Shown: positions 16,462 to 24,629, numbered from the stretch's first letter. The stretch is 64,000 bases of DNA from Mogibacterium sp. (GCA_017515425.1 JAFWFU010000053.1:21572-85571), one strand, 5' to 3'. The notes: generated from the letters alone by a model not told the origin. Made by a program: numbers and translations.

Positions 16462-16740
16462 ATGAATAAAACAAACACTATTCATCATTATCTTTTCGAT
16501 ATAAAAGAAACTATCTATGGTTCTCCATATGAAGCAATTGCTTCCGATACAAGGAAATGTGAACTAATCTGTCCATCTAAAAGAGATGCCGAGTTGCAGA
16601 TTATCTCTGATTTTTATGATAGTGTATCACCAATCATAAAAGAAAATGATACTTTCATTTTTGATAATAATACCAATCATCTCTTTCTGATGAGAGGAGC
16701 TTTTACCCTTAAAGAGCTTCATTACAGATTAGTTGGATGA
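16462..16740 (+). CDS. Hypothetical protein, 92 residues
   Basis: Not recognised. It is acidic and soluble-looking, with FDIKETIYGSPYEAIASDT near the start and NTNHLFLMRGAFTLKELH near the end. CAAGGAG lies 8 bases before the ATG, inside the end of the nuclease gene, so it is the last gene of the right-hand operon. A strong terminator follows, then the right-hand TGACAA repeats, making it the last gene of the element on this side. Confidence 0.6.
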   Translation: MNKTNTIHHYLFDIKETIYGSPYEAIASDTRKCELICPSKRDAELQIISDFYDSVSPIIKENDTFIFDNNTNHLFLMRGAFTLKELHYRLVG

Positions 16741-16749
16741 TTCATATAT

Positions 16750-16790
16750 GAGCATGCAAGATCGTGTAGAATCTTGCATGCTCTTTTTTT
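16750..16790 (+). terminator. Strong terminator at the element's right end
   Basis: A perfect 13-bp stem, GAGCATGCAAGAT with its complement, encloses 8 bases and is followed by seven T. Confidence 0.9.
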
Positions 16791-16845
16791 GTTCACAAAC
16801 AAGTGAAAGCATTGATATCTGAGTAGCTAGCGTGCTATATTTGAT

Positions 16846-16917
16846 TGACAATTTTTTTAATGACAAGAATACATCATTTTTGAGCATTGTTCATCAAAAA
16901 ATGACAAGGTTTGACAG
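16846..16917 (+). repeat. TGACAA direct repeats, right end (possible integrase arm sites)
   Basis: TGACAA occurs at 16846, 16861 and 16902, with TGACAG at 16912. Spacings of 15 and 41 reproduce the 15 and 40 at the left end, in the same orientation. This supports an integrated element whose right end lies between here and the rubrerythrin gene. Confidence 0.5.
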
Positions 16918-16950
16918 GATGGATATCAAAAAACGGGATTGAAAGCCAAG

Positions 16951-16982
16951 ATAAAGAGGCTGCCGCTCTATGTGGCAACCTC
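16951..16982 (-). terminator. Terminator of rubrerythrin transcript
   Basis: On the minus strand GAGGTTGCC pairs with GGCAGCCTC (one G-T wobble) around nine bases, followed by TTTAT. It lies about 30 bases past the rubrerythrin stop codon. Confidence 0.65.
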
Positions 16983-17013
16983 CTGTGAGACTTAGATTTT
17001 CAAGGTATATCAA

Positions 17014-17559
17014 TTAGCCGAAGTATCTCTTGAGGAGACCAGCAAATGCCTTGCCGTGTCTAGCCTCATCTCTAGCCATCTCGTGAACTGTGTCGTGGAT
17101 AGCGTCGAGACCCTGCTCCTTAGCCATCTTAGCAAGCTCTACCTTACCAAGCGTAGCACCGTTCTCTGCCTCTACTCTCATTTCGAGGTTCTTCTTTGTG
17201 CTGTCTGTTACTACTTCGCCGAGAAGCTCTGCAAACTTAGCTGCGTGCTCAGCTTCTTCCCAAGCTGCCTTCTCCCAATAGAGACCGATTTCAGGATAGC
17301 CCTCTCTATGAGCAACTCTACCCATTGCGAGATACATACCAACCTCTGTGCACTCTCCCATGAAGTTCGCCTGAAGTCCTTCGATAATCTTTGGATCAAC
17401 GCCCTTAGCAACGCCGATTACATGCTCGGCTGCCCAGCTCATTTCTCCCTCTGCCTGCTTTGTGAACTTCTCAGCAGGAACTCCGCACTGTGGGCACTTC
17501 TCCGGTGCCTGATCTCCTTCATGAACGTAACCGCATACACTGCATACCCATTTAGCCAT
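17014..17559 (-). CDS. rbr: Reverse rubrerythrin (hydrogen peroxide reductase)
   Basis: The 181-residue protein has an N-terminal rubredoxin domain ([10 protein letters not shown] and CPQCG, four iron-binding Cys) followed by a ferritin-like di-iron domain. The ExxH pairs are visible in [11 protein letters not shown] and [10 protein letters not shown]. The rubredoxin-first order is that of clostridial reverse rubrerythrin, which reduces peroxide (and oxygen) at the expense of NAD(P)H through partner reductases in the anaerobic cytoplasm. AGGAGG precedes the ATG. The upstream neighbour is a Fur-family regulator, and the gap between them holds a 14-bp palindrome, so peroxide or metal control is likely. 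Confidence 0.93.
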   Translation of the reverse strand: MAKWVCSVCGYVHEGDQAPEKCPQCGVPAEKFTKQAEGEMSWAAEHVIGVAKGVDPKIIEGLQANFMGECTEVGMYLAMGRVAHREGYPEIGLYWEKAAWEEAEHAAKFAELLGEVVTDSTKKNLEMRVEAENGATLGKVELAKMAKEQGLDAIHDTVHEMARDEARHGKAFAGLLKRYFG

Positions 17560-17615
17560 AATACTTTCCTCCTAATTTTTAAACATAGTTTGAATTAATA
17601 TCTCTTTTATAAAAG

Positions 17616-17629
17616 CTGATTATAATCAG
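17616..17629. promoter_or_regulatory. Palindrome in front of rubrerythrin gene, possible PerR-type box
   Basis: CTGATTATAATCAG is a perfect 14-bp palindrome with a TTATAAT core resembling PerR boxes. It lies between the Fur-family gene and the rubrerythrin start. The exact promoter was not resolved. Confidence 0.45.
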
Positions 17630-17665
17630 TTTTTAACAATAATATGTGATGAGCTGCTGAAAATC

Positions 17666-18061
17666 TTAACTCTCGATTGCTTTTCTGAGCTTTTCTTCGC
17701 ATTCCTTGCAGAGTCCGAAGTAATTGGAAGCGACAGCCTCAATCGTTCCGTCGAACCTCTCCCTAATATCCTGGAGAGTGCTGTCATCAGCCTCGGGCAT
17801 ATCCACCACGCAGCCACATTCCCTACAGAAGAAATGCGAATGCGGTTCTACGACCCAATCATAGCGAGCCGCTCCGTGGGCGTCAATTCTGATTATGTCT
17901 CCCCACTCTACGAGCTGTCCGAGATTGCGATAAACGGTAGCTAAGCTCATCTCGGGATAATCCGGTTTGAGTTCAGCATACAAAGTCTCAGCGGTAGGGT
18001 GGTCTTTCCTGTTCGAAACCTGTTTCCTTATTGCTTCTCTCTGTCTGCTGTATCTTGCCAT
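17666..18061 (-). CDS. Fur/PerR-family metal- or peroxide-responsive repressor
   Basis: This 131-residue protein has the Fur-family layout: an N-terminal winged helix (HPTAETLYAELKPDYPEMSL, then ATVYRNLGQLVEWGDI), a regulatory-metal region (EPHSHFF) and two Cys-x-x-Cys pairs (CREC, CKEC) for structural zinc. The rubrerythrin neighbour favours a PerR role, but peroxide-sensing histidines cannot be proved by eye. Its promoter carries a Fur-type dyad, so it probably represses itself. Confidence 0.88.
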   Translation of the reverse strand: MARYSRQREAIRKQVSNRKDHPTAETLYAELKPDYPEMSLATVYRNLGQLVEWGDIIRIDAHGAARYDWVVEPHSHFFCRECGCVVDMPEADDSTLQDIRERFDGTIEAVASNYFGLCKECEEKLRKAIES

Positions 18062-18110
18062 TCTTATCTGCCTTTTTCCGAAAAATTAATTTGTTATAAA
18101 TCACTTATCA

Positions 18111-18166
18111 ATAATGATAATCATTATCGTTATTTGTAGTATACTTGCACTCTCATATACTGTCAA
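18111..18166 (-). promoter_or_regulatory. Promoter and Fur-type box of the fur/perR gene
   Basis: On the minus strand TTGACA (18161-18166) and TATACT (18138-18143) are separated by 17 bases, a near-consensus promoter. Just downstream, ATAATGATAATCATTAT (18111-18127) forms a Fur/PerR-like 7-1-7 dyad that would cover the start site. Confidence 0.75.
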
Positions 18167-18313
18167 TAGCTTTTTTATATTTTTTTAAATCTTTTTAAAA
18201 TTTGTGATTAGCCAAATCACACGATTAGCGATATGAAATGCAGGGGTTCTTCTTTGAAGGTTTAAATTGTTTTATAATAGATATGAACTTTCTTTTTTCA
18301 AGCAGAGGATAAT

Positions 18314-19129
18314 ATGGACGGCTCAAGCAATTCAATATTATACATACTAATAATATGCTTTATTGCGGCTCTTATTATTTCATGCCTATCCTCGCAATCC
18401 CCAGAACGAAAAGGGAAAGAGGGCGAGCTTGATATTGTTCATATAATATCGAAATCTATACGCAGAGGTTTGCATGGATATATACTGCATAATCTTTATA
18501 TTCCAAAGAAAGATGGGGGCACCTCAGAAATAGATGTTTTATTTATCTGCACAAAGGGCGTTTATGTTTTCGAAAGCAAGAATTACGCAGGGTGGATTTT
18601 CGGAGATGACAGAAGAGAGTATTGGACAGTAACATTACCAGCAGGAAGAAATTGGTTGGGATTTAAGCAGCTTGAAAAGCATAAGTTCTTTAATCCAATA
18701 TGGCAAAACAACTCACATATAGGTAATTTACGCAATCTAATAGGGCGTTCTGTTCAGATTGAGTCCGTGATTGTTTTTTCAAATCGTTCTAAGCTGAAGA
18801 AAATTGCGAATAAAAGCGATACAAAAATAATGCAGACTGACATGTTGAAGTATTACCTATCTAGTATTGGAAAAAAACGACAAGATATACTTACCTATAG
18901 AGAGGTAGATAATCTATATAATATACTAAAGCCACATGTGGACACTGACGGAGAGAAAAAGAAGCAGCATATGATGTATATTAGGCGGCTAAAAAGCAAT
19001 CCTAAAAGATGTCCGAAATGTGGTGGTAATCTCGTTCTGAGAACCGCTAAAAAGGGAAGTAATATGGGTAGACAGTTTTTCGGCTGTTCAAATTATCCGA
19101 AATGTGAATTTATAAAAAATATTAAGTAA
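18314..19129 (+). CDS. Membrane-anchored NERD-domain protein with zinc finger
   Basis: The 271-residue protein starts with a hydrophobic anchor (about 8-26). A NERD nuclease-related domain follows (about 35-165), seen in KGKEGELDIVHII, SEIDVLFICTKGVYVFESKN and WNQ-type downstream residues. The C-terminus is a topoisomerase-type C4 zinc finger, CPKCGG...CSNYPKC. NERD proteins are thought to process DNA, but the cellular role is unknown. It is a single gene with AGAGGAT before the ATG, lying between the stress genes and the division operon. A defence role is possible but not shown. Confidence 0.8.
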   Translation: MDGSSNSILYILIICFIAALIISCLSSQSPERKGKEGELDIVHIISKSIRRGLHGYILHNLYIPKKDGGTSEIDVLFICTKGVYVFESKNYAGWIFGDDRREYWTVTLPAGRNWLGFKQLEKHKFFNPIWQNNSHIGNLRNLIGRSVQIESVIVFSNRSKLKKIANKSDTKIMQTDMLKYYLSSIGKKRQDILTYREVDNLYNILKPHVDTDGEKKKQHMMYIRRLKSNPKRCPKCGGNLVLRTAKKGSNMGRQFFGCSNYPKCEFIKNIK

Positions 19130-19219
19130 ACGGCGAAGAGTAATAGTTTTCGAAATTGCCTTTATATGCTCTTATATGCTTGGAGCATTTTCGGGAAAGA
19201 ATAATCGTTACAACCGCAA

Positions 19220-19243
19220 AAGGAGAGGTTTTCACCTCTCCTT
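19220..19243 (-). terminator. Terminator of the division-gene operon
   Basis: A perfect 10-bp stem, on the minus strand AAGGAGAGGT, GAAA loop, ACCTCTCCTT, continues into a short T-run. It lies 46 bases beyond the divIVA-family stop. Confidence 0.75.
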
Positions 19244-19288
19244 CGCGCGTTCAGCTTAAATTCGTTATTCGTTACCGTTTCTTCTTTA

Positions 19289-20005
19289 TTATTTAAGGAT
19301 AATCGTATCCGTTATTGAAGCCGGCTCTTCTGCCATCTTTTTCAGGCTTTCCGACAAATCGGAAAGCGTAGCCTCTCTCAGATCGCTTATAAGCGGTGTC
19401 TCCAGCTCTTCCTCAAGAGTGTTCAGAACTCCACCGCCTGCGGCAGTTTCAGCCTCTAAAATATCATTCTTATTGATAGCGATTGTAGGCGCCTTGTCTC
19501 CGCCTGACTCGAGCTCCTCTGAAATAGGCTTGTATTCTCCATCATCAAGCTCCTTGATTACATCAAATTCGTCCTCGTCCAGCTTGGCAAGCTCGTTCTC
19601 CAGCATTCTGCGGAAGCTGGATCTGAGCCTTCTTACCTTGTTGCTCAGCAGGCTATGCTCATCAGTGATTTTCTTAATGCTCATCTTTGCGTCAGCGAGC
19701 AAATTCTCAGCCTCGAGCTCGGCGTCTCTAATCATCAGCTCCGCCCTTCTCTCCGCGCTTGCTGAGATGTCAGCCATGAGCTTTTTCGCCGTCTCAAGAG
19801 TCTCCACCATGGCACCGTCATCTTTCTGCGCCTCAGCGAGCTGTGCCTCGAGGGATTTAATCTTATGCGCCATCTGCCTGTTATCATTCAGGATTTTCTC
19901 ATAATCCGCCACGATAATATCCAAAAACTCATCTACCTCTCTGGAATTATAACCCTTCCTGTCGCGGCTGAATTCTTTCTTATCAATATCTATAGGCATT
20001 ATCAT
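19289..20005 (-). CDS. divIVA: DivIVA-family cell-division/polarity protein
   Basis: The N-terminus (PIDIDKKEFSRDRKGYNSRE, VDEFLD) is the membrane-binding DivIVA domain. A long coiled coil follows (about 35-150), then an acidic, Ala/Glu-rich tail unlike the short B. subtilis protein. DivIVA proteins bind negatively curved membrane at division sites and poles and organise septum or wall growth. It is the last gene of the yggS-sepF-divIVA order conserved in Firmicutes, and ends at a strong terminator. Confidence 0.9.
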   Translation of the reverse strand: MIMPIDIDKKEFSRDRKGYNSREVDEFLDIIVADYEKILNDNRQMAHKIKSLEAQLAEAQKDDGAMVETLETAKKLMADISASAERRAELMIRDAELEAENLLADAKMSIKKITDEHSLLSNKVRRLRSSFRRMLENELAKLDEDEFDVIKELDDGEYKPISEELESGGDKAPTIAINKNDILEAETAAGGGVLNTLEEELETPLISDLREATLSDLSESLKKMAEEPASITDTIILK

Positions 20006-20068
20006 AATCTATTACCTGACCTTTCTATATTTACTCATCAATCCCGTTTTGTAACTATGCTCGTTTCT

Positions 20069-20605
20069 CTATTGCCATGGACTCGCATTCGTCGGCTTCC
20101 CCGCCTCTGTAGCTCTGTCCACCATTGCCTTTATGTTAACATTCTTCGGGGCAAAAATGTAGATATTCTGATTGATTTTCTGCGCGCTTCCCTCGAGTGC
20201 ATATGTGGCTCCGTTCAGGAAGTCGAACATCTTTCTCGCCATGTCGGTCTCCACTCTTTCGAGATTGACGATTATCGGCTTAAATCCTCTCATATTGTCT
20301 ACGAGCTTCTTGCACTCGTCCAAATTCTTAGGCTCGATTACCACCATTCTGAACTGCCCCGAGGCATTCGCCAGCGAGTCTCTGCTGCCCATGGCTCCCA
20401 CCGGAGTCCTCTGCATTGGTCTTTCGATTTCGCTGAAAGGTGTGCGGCTTACCGGTGCAGCCGCTGCCGCCTGTGGTGCCGTAGCGCTCTCTTCCGTAGC
20501 GAGCTCTCGCTTGTAGGCGTCAATTTCCTCTTGAGAAACTTCCATTTCTTCCTCAAAATCCTCTCCGATACCTACCAAGTCCTTCATCTTGTCCATGAAA
20601 CTCAT
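20069..20605 (-). CDS. sepF: Cell-division protein SepF
   Basis: The 178-residue protein has an N-terminal amphipathic helix (MSFMDKMKDLVGIG), a low-complexity Ala-rich linker, and the SepF domain (about 80-165) with VVIEPKNLDECKKLVDNMR, VNLERVETDMARKMFDFLNG and IYIFAPKNV. SepF tethers FtsZ to the membrane and shapes the septum. It starts 14 bases after the yggS stop and precedes the DivIVA gene. Confidence 0.95.
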   Translation of the reverse strand: MSFMDKMKDLVGIGEDFEEEMEVSQEEIDAYKRELATEESATAPQAAAAAPVSRTPFSEIERPMQRTPVGAMGSRDSLANASGQFRMVVIEPKNLDECKKLVDNMRGFKPIIVNLERVETDMARKMFDFLNGATYALEGSAQKINQNIYIFAPKNVNIKAMVDRATEAGKPTNASPWQ

Positions 20606-20619
20606 CTTCCTGCGCCTCC

Positions 20620-21318
20620 CTATCTGTAATTGCGCTGCCCGAAAATCGAACTGCCCACTCTGACTATTGTTGCTCCTTCTTCTATCGCTGCTTCGAAGTC
20701 TCCCGACATTCCCATCGAGAGCACGTCCGGCAAAAATCTATCTCTTGGCAAACTCCAGCCCTTCATTTCGTTAAACAGAGCCGCCGCCTCTTTGAAATAC
20801 GGTCTCGCGTCCTCGGGGTCTGCCGCTATAGGCGGTATGCACATCAGCCCTCTTATCCGCACATGAGCACATTCAGCCACTATCTCCTCGACAGTCTGCC
20901 TGAGGTCCTTAGGATTTATCCCTGACTTGCTCTCTTCCATGGCAGAGTTAATCTCTATCAATATATCCGTCGTCAGACCGGCAGCCCCCGATCTCTTATC
21001 TATCTCGCGCGCCAGCCTCACCGAGTCCACCGAATGAATCATCACGACCTTGCCGACGACGCTCTTAACCTTATTGGTTTGAAGATGTCCTATCAAATGC
21101 CACCGCACGGGATTGACCTGTGGATATTTTTCGAGAAACTCCTGCACTCTGTTCTCGCCAATATCTGTGGCTCCCGCGGAAATCGCCTGATTTATTTCTT
21201 CCGCGCCATGCGTCTTGGTGACTGCGAGAAGCGTTATATCTTCCGGGTTCCTGCCGCTTCTGACAGCAGCCTCGTCCTTGCGCCTCTTTATATCTGCAAA
21301 TCTTTCACTGATTGTCAT
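20620..21318 (-). CDS. yggS: YggS/YlmE-family pyridoxal phosphate homeostasis protein
   Basis: The 232-residue protein is an alanine-racemase-fold PLP-binding protein without racemase activity. LLAVTKTHGAEEINQAISAG contains the PLP-binding Lys, and IGENRVQEFLEK, WHLIGHLQTNKV and LSMGMSGDFEAAIEEG are all family signatures. It maintains PLP pools. Length is normal. The location ahead of sepF is the conserved ylmE position. Confidence 0.95.
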   Translation of the reverse strand: MTISERFADIKRRKDEAAVRSGRNPEDITLLAVTKTHGAEEINQAISAGATDIGENRVQEFLEKYPQVNPVRWHLIGHLQTNKVKSVVGKVVMIHSVDSVRLAREIDKRSGAAGLTTDILIEINSAMEESKSGINPKDLRQTVEEIVAECAHVRIRGLMCIPPIAADPEDARPYFKEAAALFNEMKGWSLPRDRFLPDVLSMGMSGDFEAAIEEGATIVRVGSSIFGQRNYR

Positions 21319-21416
21319 ATTCGTTTGCCATATCCGATTATCAAATCCGATTGTTATATGTGTCTGCCGTCTGCGGCTGTGTCTACCCTTCTGAGTCCGG
21401 CAGCCGAGAGCTTTCT

Positions 21417-22418
21417 TTACTCCTTTTTATCCAACGAGGCAATATCCTCTTCGCTCGGCACAGCGATTATCTCATCATAGGTGCCAATCGTCTCCACGAA
21501 GTTGCCCTCTGCGTCAAGATAAATATCCGAGTAGACAACGCATTTTTCTCCGTCCGTCGCAATCACGGAAACGGGTTTGAAGATATGCTCCCCAAGTTTA
21601 TTCTTGGCAAACACGCCTTCCCTTCCATCGTGCTCAATAATGCTCTCTTGATGTATAATCAGCCCTTCCGCGCTGGCGAGAGTAATCGGCGCCTTGAGAG
21701 TTCTCATCTCCAGGAAACCGTCGAAGAACGACTTGCATTCCAGCGAAATCCTCGTCTCGTTCTCCAGCTCCTCTACATTGTGTACGCGCACCCTTACGGA
21801 TTCGCCGTTCACGTCCATATAAGCATAGCTGTCGGGCTTATACCTTGCGGCATTTTCCTTGCTCGTATAATAGACGAGATACCATTTGCTGTTCTTTATT
21901 ATGCTGAATACGGGCTCGCCCTCACTCGCCTTGCCCTTCGTCGTGTCCTTGAACCTGCGAGAGCACAAATCCTCATAGTCAGCTTTGGTGAGCGATCCCA
22001 TATTTTCTACGGTCAGTTCTGCCTCCGCACCGGAAACCCTATAGCTGACATAGCCGGACTCGTTCGTATAGCCCTTTTCCGTCTGCTTGACCGCAGCCCC
22101 GAGCTCCTTCACAATGTCCGAGTCCGCCTTGCTCTCGTCCCCCTCTCTTGCTTCAAGCTCCACGACCCTCGTCGCAGCCTTTACGAGCTCGCCCTCTTCG
22201 ATAATCCTTTTAATGTCGCTGCTCTGCTTGGCGACAAAAACATATTCGTCCTTTACAACAAAAGCCGCGACATCATCCTTGACATCCAGCGTGCCGTATT
22301 CGGCTATATATGTCTTTTCGAGCATACCTTGAACCGAGGGGATAGCGTATAGAGCTACGATACATACGGTAAGCAGTCCGAGGTATAAAACTAATAATGC
22401 AATCCACTTCTTACTCAT
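21417..22418 (-). CDS. HlyD-like membrane-anchored protein of the yggS-sepF operon
   Basis: I start at the ATG of MSKKW, with GGAGAGAG ahead of it. One N-terminal membrane segment (about 5-25) is followed by a mostly extracytoplasmic domain with a lipoyl/HlyD-like start (TLDVKDDVAAFVVKDEYVFVAKQSSDIKR, quoted only in part: VKDDVAAFVV). A helical insert and a beta-rich C-terminal domain follow. Similar HlyD-domain proteins occupy this spot upstream of yggS in many Clostridia; the function is not established. The gene has its own promoter overlapping the trmD terminator. Confidence 0.7.
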   Translation of the reverse strand: MSKKWIALLVLYLGLLTVCIVALYAIPSVQGMLEKTYIAEYGTLDVKDDVAAFVVKDEYVFVAKQSSDIKRIIEEGELVKAATRVVELEAREGDESKADSDIVKELGAAVKQTEKGYTNESGYVSYRVSGAEAELTVENMGSLTKADYEDLCSRRFKDTTKGKASEGEPVFSIIKNSKWYLVYYTSKENAARYKPDSYAYMDVNGESVRVRVHNVEELENETRISLECKSFFDGFLEMRTLKAPITLASAEGLIIHQESIIEHDGREGVFAKNKLGEHIFKPVSVIATDGEKCVVYSDIYLDAEGNFVETIGTYDEIIAVPSEEDIASLDKKE

Positions 22419-22434
22419 AGGCTCTCTCCGTAGT

Positions 22435-22485
22435 ATTATAGTCAAAAAAGCCCTTGAGCACAATATATATTTGCGCCAAAGGCTT
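22435..22485 (-). promoter_or_regulatory. Promoter embedded in trmD terminator
   Basis: TTGTGC (22458-22463) and TATAAT (22435-22440) are 17 bases apart on the minus strand. The spacer contains the T-run of a hairpin, AAGCC...GGCTT, covering 22448-22485, that would end the trmD transcript. Termination of one operon and initiation of the next therefore share the same bases. Confidence 0.65.
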
Positions 22486-22571
22486 AAAATAACAATATTT
22501 TGTGGTTCCTTAGTCTTCTCTTATTTATCTGACAAACCGTCCAACATCTTGACTATAGCTTGTCACGAAAA

Positions 22572-23321
22572 TTACTCTAATTGCTCCGGTGAGTCACTCA
22601 GCACCTTTTCCAAGACAGCCCTCTCCTTCTTGCTTAGATTCGGCTCACTCGCCAAATACTTCTCGAAAAGGTCGGGTCTCTTTTCCTTTGTAAGCGCAAG
22701 CGACTGTTCTAATCGCCACAAATCCACAGCACCATGGTCTCCCGACAGCAGCACCTCCGGCACTTCCATATCGTTAAAGACGGCAGGTCTCGAATACTGC
22801 GGATATTCCAAGAGCCCCGAATAAATGGATTCATTCATAACGGATTCTTCTTTAGGAAGGACGCCCGGAGCAAATCTCGCCAGAGTATCTATCAGCACCA
22901 TGGCGGGCAGCTCGCCGCCCGTCAGCACATAGTCTCCTATGGAAATCTCCCTCGCGCCGAGCATATCCAGCAGCCTTTGATCCACCCCTTCATAATGCCC
23001 GCATAGAATAGTAATCTCTTCCTTTTCCGAAAGTTCCTTTGCGAGCTCTCCGGAAAGCACCTCTCCGCGAGGAGACATATATATGAATTCCCCACCATAT
23101 CCCTTGGCATTATAAGCGTCCAAAATAGGCTGAACCTGCATTACCATTCCTGCGCCGCCGCCATAAGGAGTGTCATCTACCCGTCTATGCTTGTCCTCGG
23201 TATATTCCCTGATGTCTGTAACATCAATCTCCAATATTCCGTTTTCGACAGCCCTTCCGAGCATACTCTGCTGTAAAGGCGCGAGCATCTCAGGAAAAAG
23301 CGTTAAAATATTGATCTTCAT
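22572..23321 (-). CDS. trmD: tRNA (guanine-N1-)-methyltransferase TrmD
   Basis: The 249-residue protein methylates G37 of tRNAs reading CNN codons using S-adenosylmethionine and prevents frameshifting. Family motifs are clear: NILTLFPEM at the start, DDTPYGGGAGMVMQ, LCGHYEGVDQR, EISIGDYVLTGGE, and LLEYPQYSRP. Length is typical. The start overlaps the rimM end by four bases (ATGA), as in the conserved rpsP-rimM-trmD order. Confidence 0.97.
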   Translation of the reverse strand: MKINILTLFPEMLAPLQQSMLGRAVENGILEIDVTDIREYTEDKHRRVDDTPYGGGAGMVMQVQPILDAYNAKGYGGEFIYMSPRGEVLSGELAKELSEKEEITILCGHYEGVDQRLLDMLGAREISIGDYVLTGGELPAMVLIDTLARFAPGVLPKEESVMNESIYSGLLEYPQYSRPAVFNDMEVPEVLLSGDHGAVDLWRLEQSLALTKEKRPDLFEKYLASEPNLSKKERAVLEKVLSDSPEQLE

Positions 23322-23905
23322 ACCAAAAACCCCGGAATAAGCTCCACTTCTATCAGGCGAGCCTCTTCATCAATTCCCCGCATAAAAGCGTCTACCGCCG
23401 GTATCAGAACGCTTCGTCCATCAGGCGTCTCTACCTCGAGCACGCTCTGTGTGGTATTCTGTATAACATCTTTCAGCACGCCGACTTCGCTCCCGCTCGC
23501 TATATCCCTTACCGTGCAGCCCAGGAGATTTCTGACATAATGCTCCCCCTCCGGTAGCTCGTCAAGTTCATCTGCGCTTATGCAGACTTCCATTCCGCGA
23601 AGCTCCTCAGCGGCATTTCTGTCGTCAACGCTCTCGACCTTAATGACGGGTTTATCCTTTTGGTATCTGACCCGCTCACAGCGAGCGTTAAAGCATTCAG
23701 CCTCAAGCTCAGAATCAAAACATTGCTTTGCCTCTGCGCCCGTATCGAGTTTCAGCTTCTCCACACGCCTAAAAAGGAGGTTCTTCCCCTCCTTTAAATT
23801 CTCGGAATCCGAGGCATAGAGGTTTACTCTGAATTCCCCCCTGAGCCCTGCGGCGCTTCCGACTCGTCCTATGGCAATCAAATCCGACTTGCTATTAGTC
23901 CTCAA
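23318..23905 (-). CDS. rimM: Ribosome maturation factor RimM
   Basis: RimM helps assemble the 30S head and binds S19. The N-terminal domain is seen in AIGRVGSAAGLRGEFRVNL, and the PRC-barrel in HYVRNLLGCTVRD, TPDGRSVLIPAVDAFM and IEVELIPGF. The start is TTG at 23905 with GGTGGAG a few bases before it; no ATG is available in frame. It overlaps the end of khpA by 11 bases, indicating coupling. At 195 residues it is slightly longer than average, owing to a Cys/Glu-rich insert near residues 55-75. Confidence 0.93.
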   Translation of the reverse strand: MRTNSKSDLIAIGRVGSAAGLRGEFRVNLYASDSENLKEGKNLLFRRVEKLKLDTGAEAKQCFDSELEAECFNARCERVRYQKDKPVIKVESVDDRNAAEELRGMEVCISADELDELPEGEHYVRNLLGCTVRDIASGSEVGVLKDVIQNTTQSVLEVETPDGRSVLIPAVDAFMRGIDEEARLIEVELIPGFLV

Positions 23906-24128
23906 TTATCTCCACCGAAACTCTGATGTTCTGCTTGATAGCAGCAGCCCTTACGACCGTCCTGATAGCCTTGGCGATTCTGCCCGATTTACCGATAATC
24001 TTGCCAATATCATCATCCGCAACTCTGAGCTTTACAATGATAGTATCGCCGTCCATCTCCTCGGTTACATTCACCTCGTCCGGCTTGGTTACAAGCGCCT
24101 TCGCGATTATCTCTACTAAATTTCTCAT
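23895..24128 (-). CDS. khpA: KhpA RNA-binding KH-domain protein
   Basis: About 77 residues forming one type II KH domain: MRNLVEIIAKALVTKPDEV at the start, and DIGKIIGKSGRIAKAIRTVV containing the GxxG loop (GKSG). KhpA binds RNA with KhpB and affects division and sRNA levels in Firmicutes. I prefer the ATG of MRNLVE because it matches the family start; a GTG two codons upstream is possible. It lies between rpsP and rimM as usual. Confidence 0.92.
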   Translation of the reverse strand: MRNLVEIIAKALVTKPDEVNVTEEMDGDTIIVKLRVADDDIGKIIGKSGRIAKAIRTVVRAAAIKQNIRVSVEIIED

Positions 24129-24139
24129 GTCCACCTGCC

Positions 24140-24382
24140 CTACTCAATAGCACCGGACTTTTTAAGAAGTGCTCTTACTGTATCGGTTGGCTGTGCGCCG
24201 TTTGCGAGCCACTTCTGAGCCGCCTCGTTGTCAATCTTGATCTCAGCAGGATTTTTCAGAGGGTCGTATGTGCCGATTTCCTCGATAAATCTTCCGTCTC
24301 TCGGAGTCCTCGAATCCGCAACTACCACTCTGTAGAAAGGCTTCTTATGAGCTCCCATTCTCTTTAGTCTAATCTTTACCAT
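24140..24382 (-). CDS. rpsP: 30S ribosomal protein S16
   Basis: The 80-residue protein begins [20 protein letters not shown] and contains [18 protein letters not shown], the S16 signatures. It stabilises the 16S 5' domain in assembly. It heads the rpsP-khpA-rimM-trmD operon, and an A/T-rich start region with TATAAA-like bases upstream may be its promoter, adjoining a repeat region. Confidence 0.98.
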   Translation of the reverse strand: MVKIRLKRMGAHKKPFYRVVVADSRTPRDGRFIEEIGTYDPLKNPAEIKIDNEAAQKWLANGAQPTDTVRALLKKSGAIE

Positions 24383-24434
24383 TTTGTTTTCCTCCGTTTA
24401 ATATATTTATATTGATTTTTGATAACGTATTGTG

Positions 24435-24621
24435 TTTTTCTCACAGCGAGACGCGACGGCAACTATCAATGATGATTTTTCGTTCACGACGCGGCAGCAC
24501 AACTATCAGTAACGCGAAGTATTTTTTCTCACAGCGAGGCACCAAGCGACTGAGGCGCGGAGCGTACCCGAGTAGTACGTGAGCACCGAGGACGCGCAGG
24601 CAACAAAGCTGTGGGGAAAAA
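24435..24621. repeat. Intergenic repeat with long imperfect hairpin between ffh and rpsP
   Basis: TTTTTCTCACAGCGAG occurs at 24435-24450 and again at 24523-24538. The second copy opens a long hairpin closing at GCTGTGGGGAAAAA (24608-24621), with a GTACCCGAGTAGTAC-type apex (near 24564-24578). The T- and A-runs on opposite ends would make it a terminator in either direction. AACTATCA also occurs twice in the left half. It looks like one complete and one partial copy of an intergenic repeat unit. Confidence 0.6.
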
Positions 24622-24629
24622 GACGAGCG

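Larger units (their letters stand above)
16..17004. mobile_element. Integrative (probably mobilizable) element, ends approximate
   Basis: The block starts with a tyrosine integrase and ends beside the rubrerythrin gene. Its content is typical of an integrative element: integrase, XRE regulator, RadC, coupling ATPase, replication-relaxation protein, helicase, primase and resolvase. TGACAA heptamers with spacings of 15 and 40 bases at the left and 15 and 41 at the right suggest integrase arm sites at both ends. A 9-base direct repeat, ATTTTCAAG, at 16-24 and 16996-17004 is the best core candidate seen but is short enough to be chance. No VirB4 or MOB relaxase is visible, so help from another element would be needed for transfer. 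The left end could lie outside the window. Confidence 0.55.

Noticed and set aside
75-16931. TATCAAAA at 75-82 and 16924-16931 as attachment core
   Set aside because: Only 8 bases of AT-rich sequence, lying between or beyond the arm repeats without symmetry.
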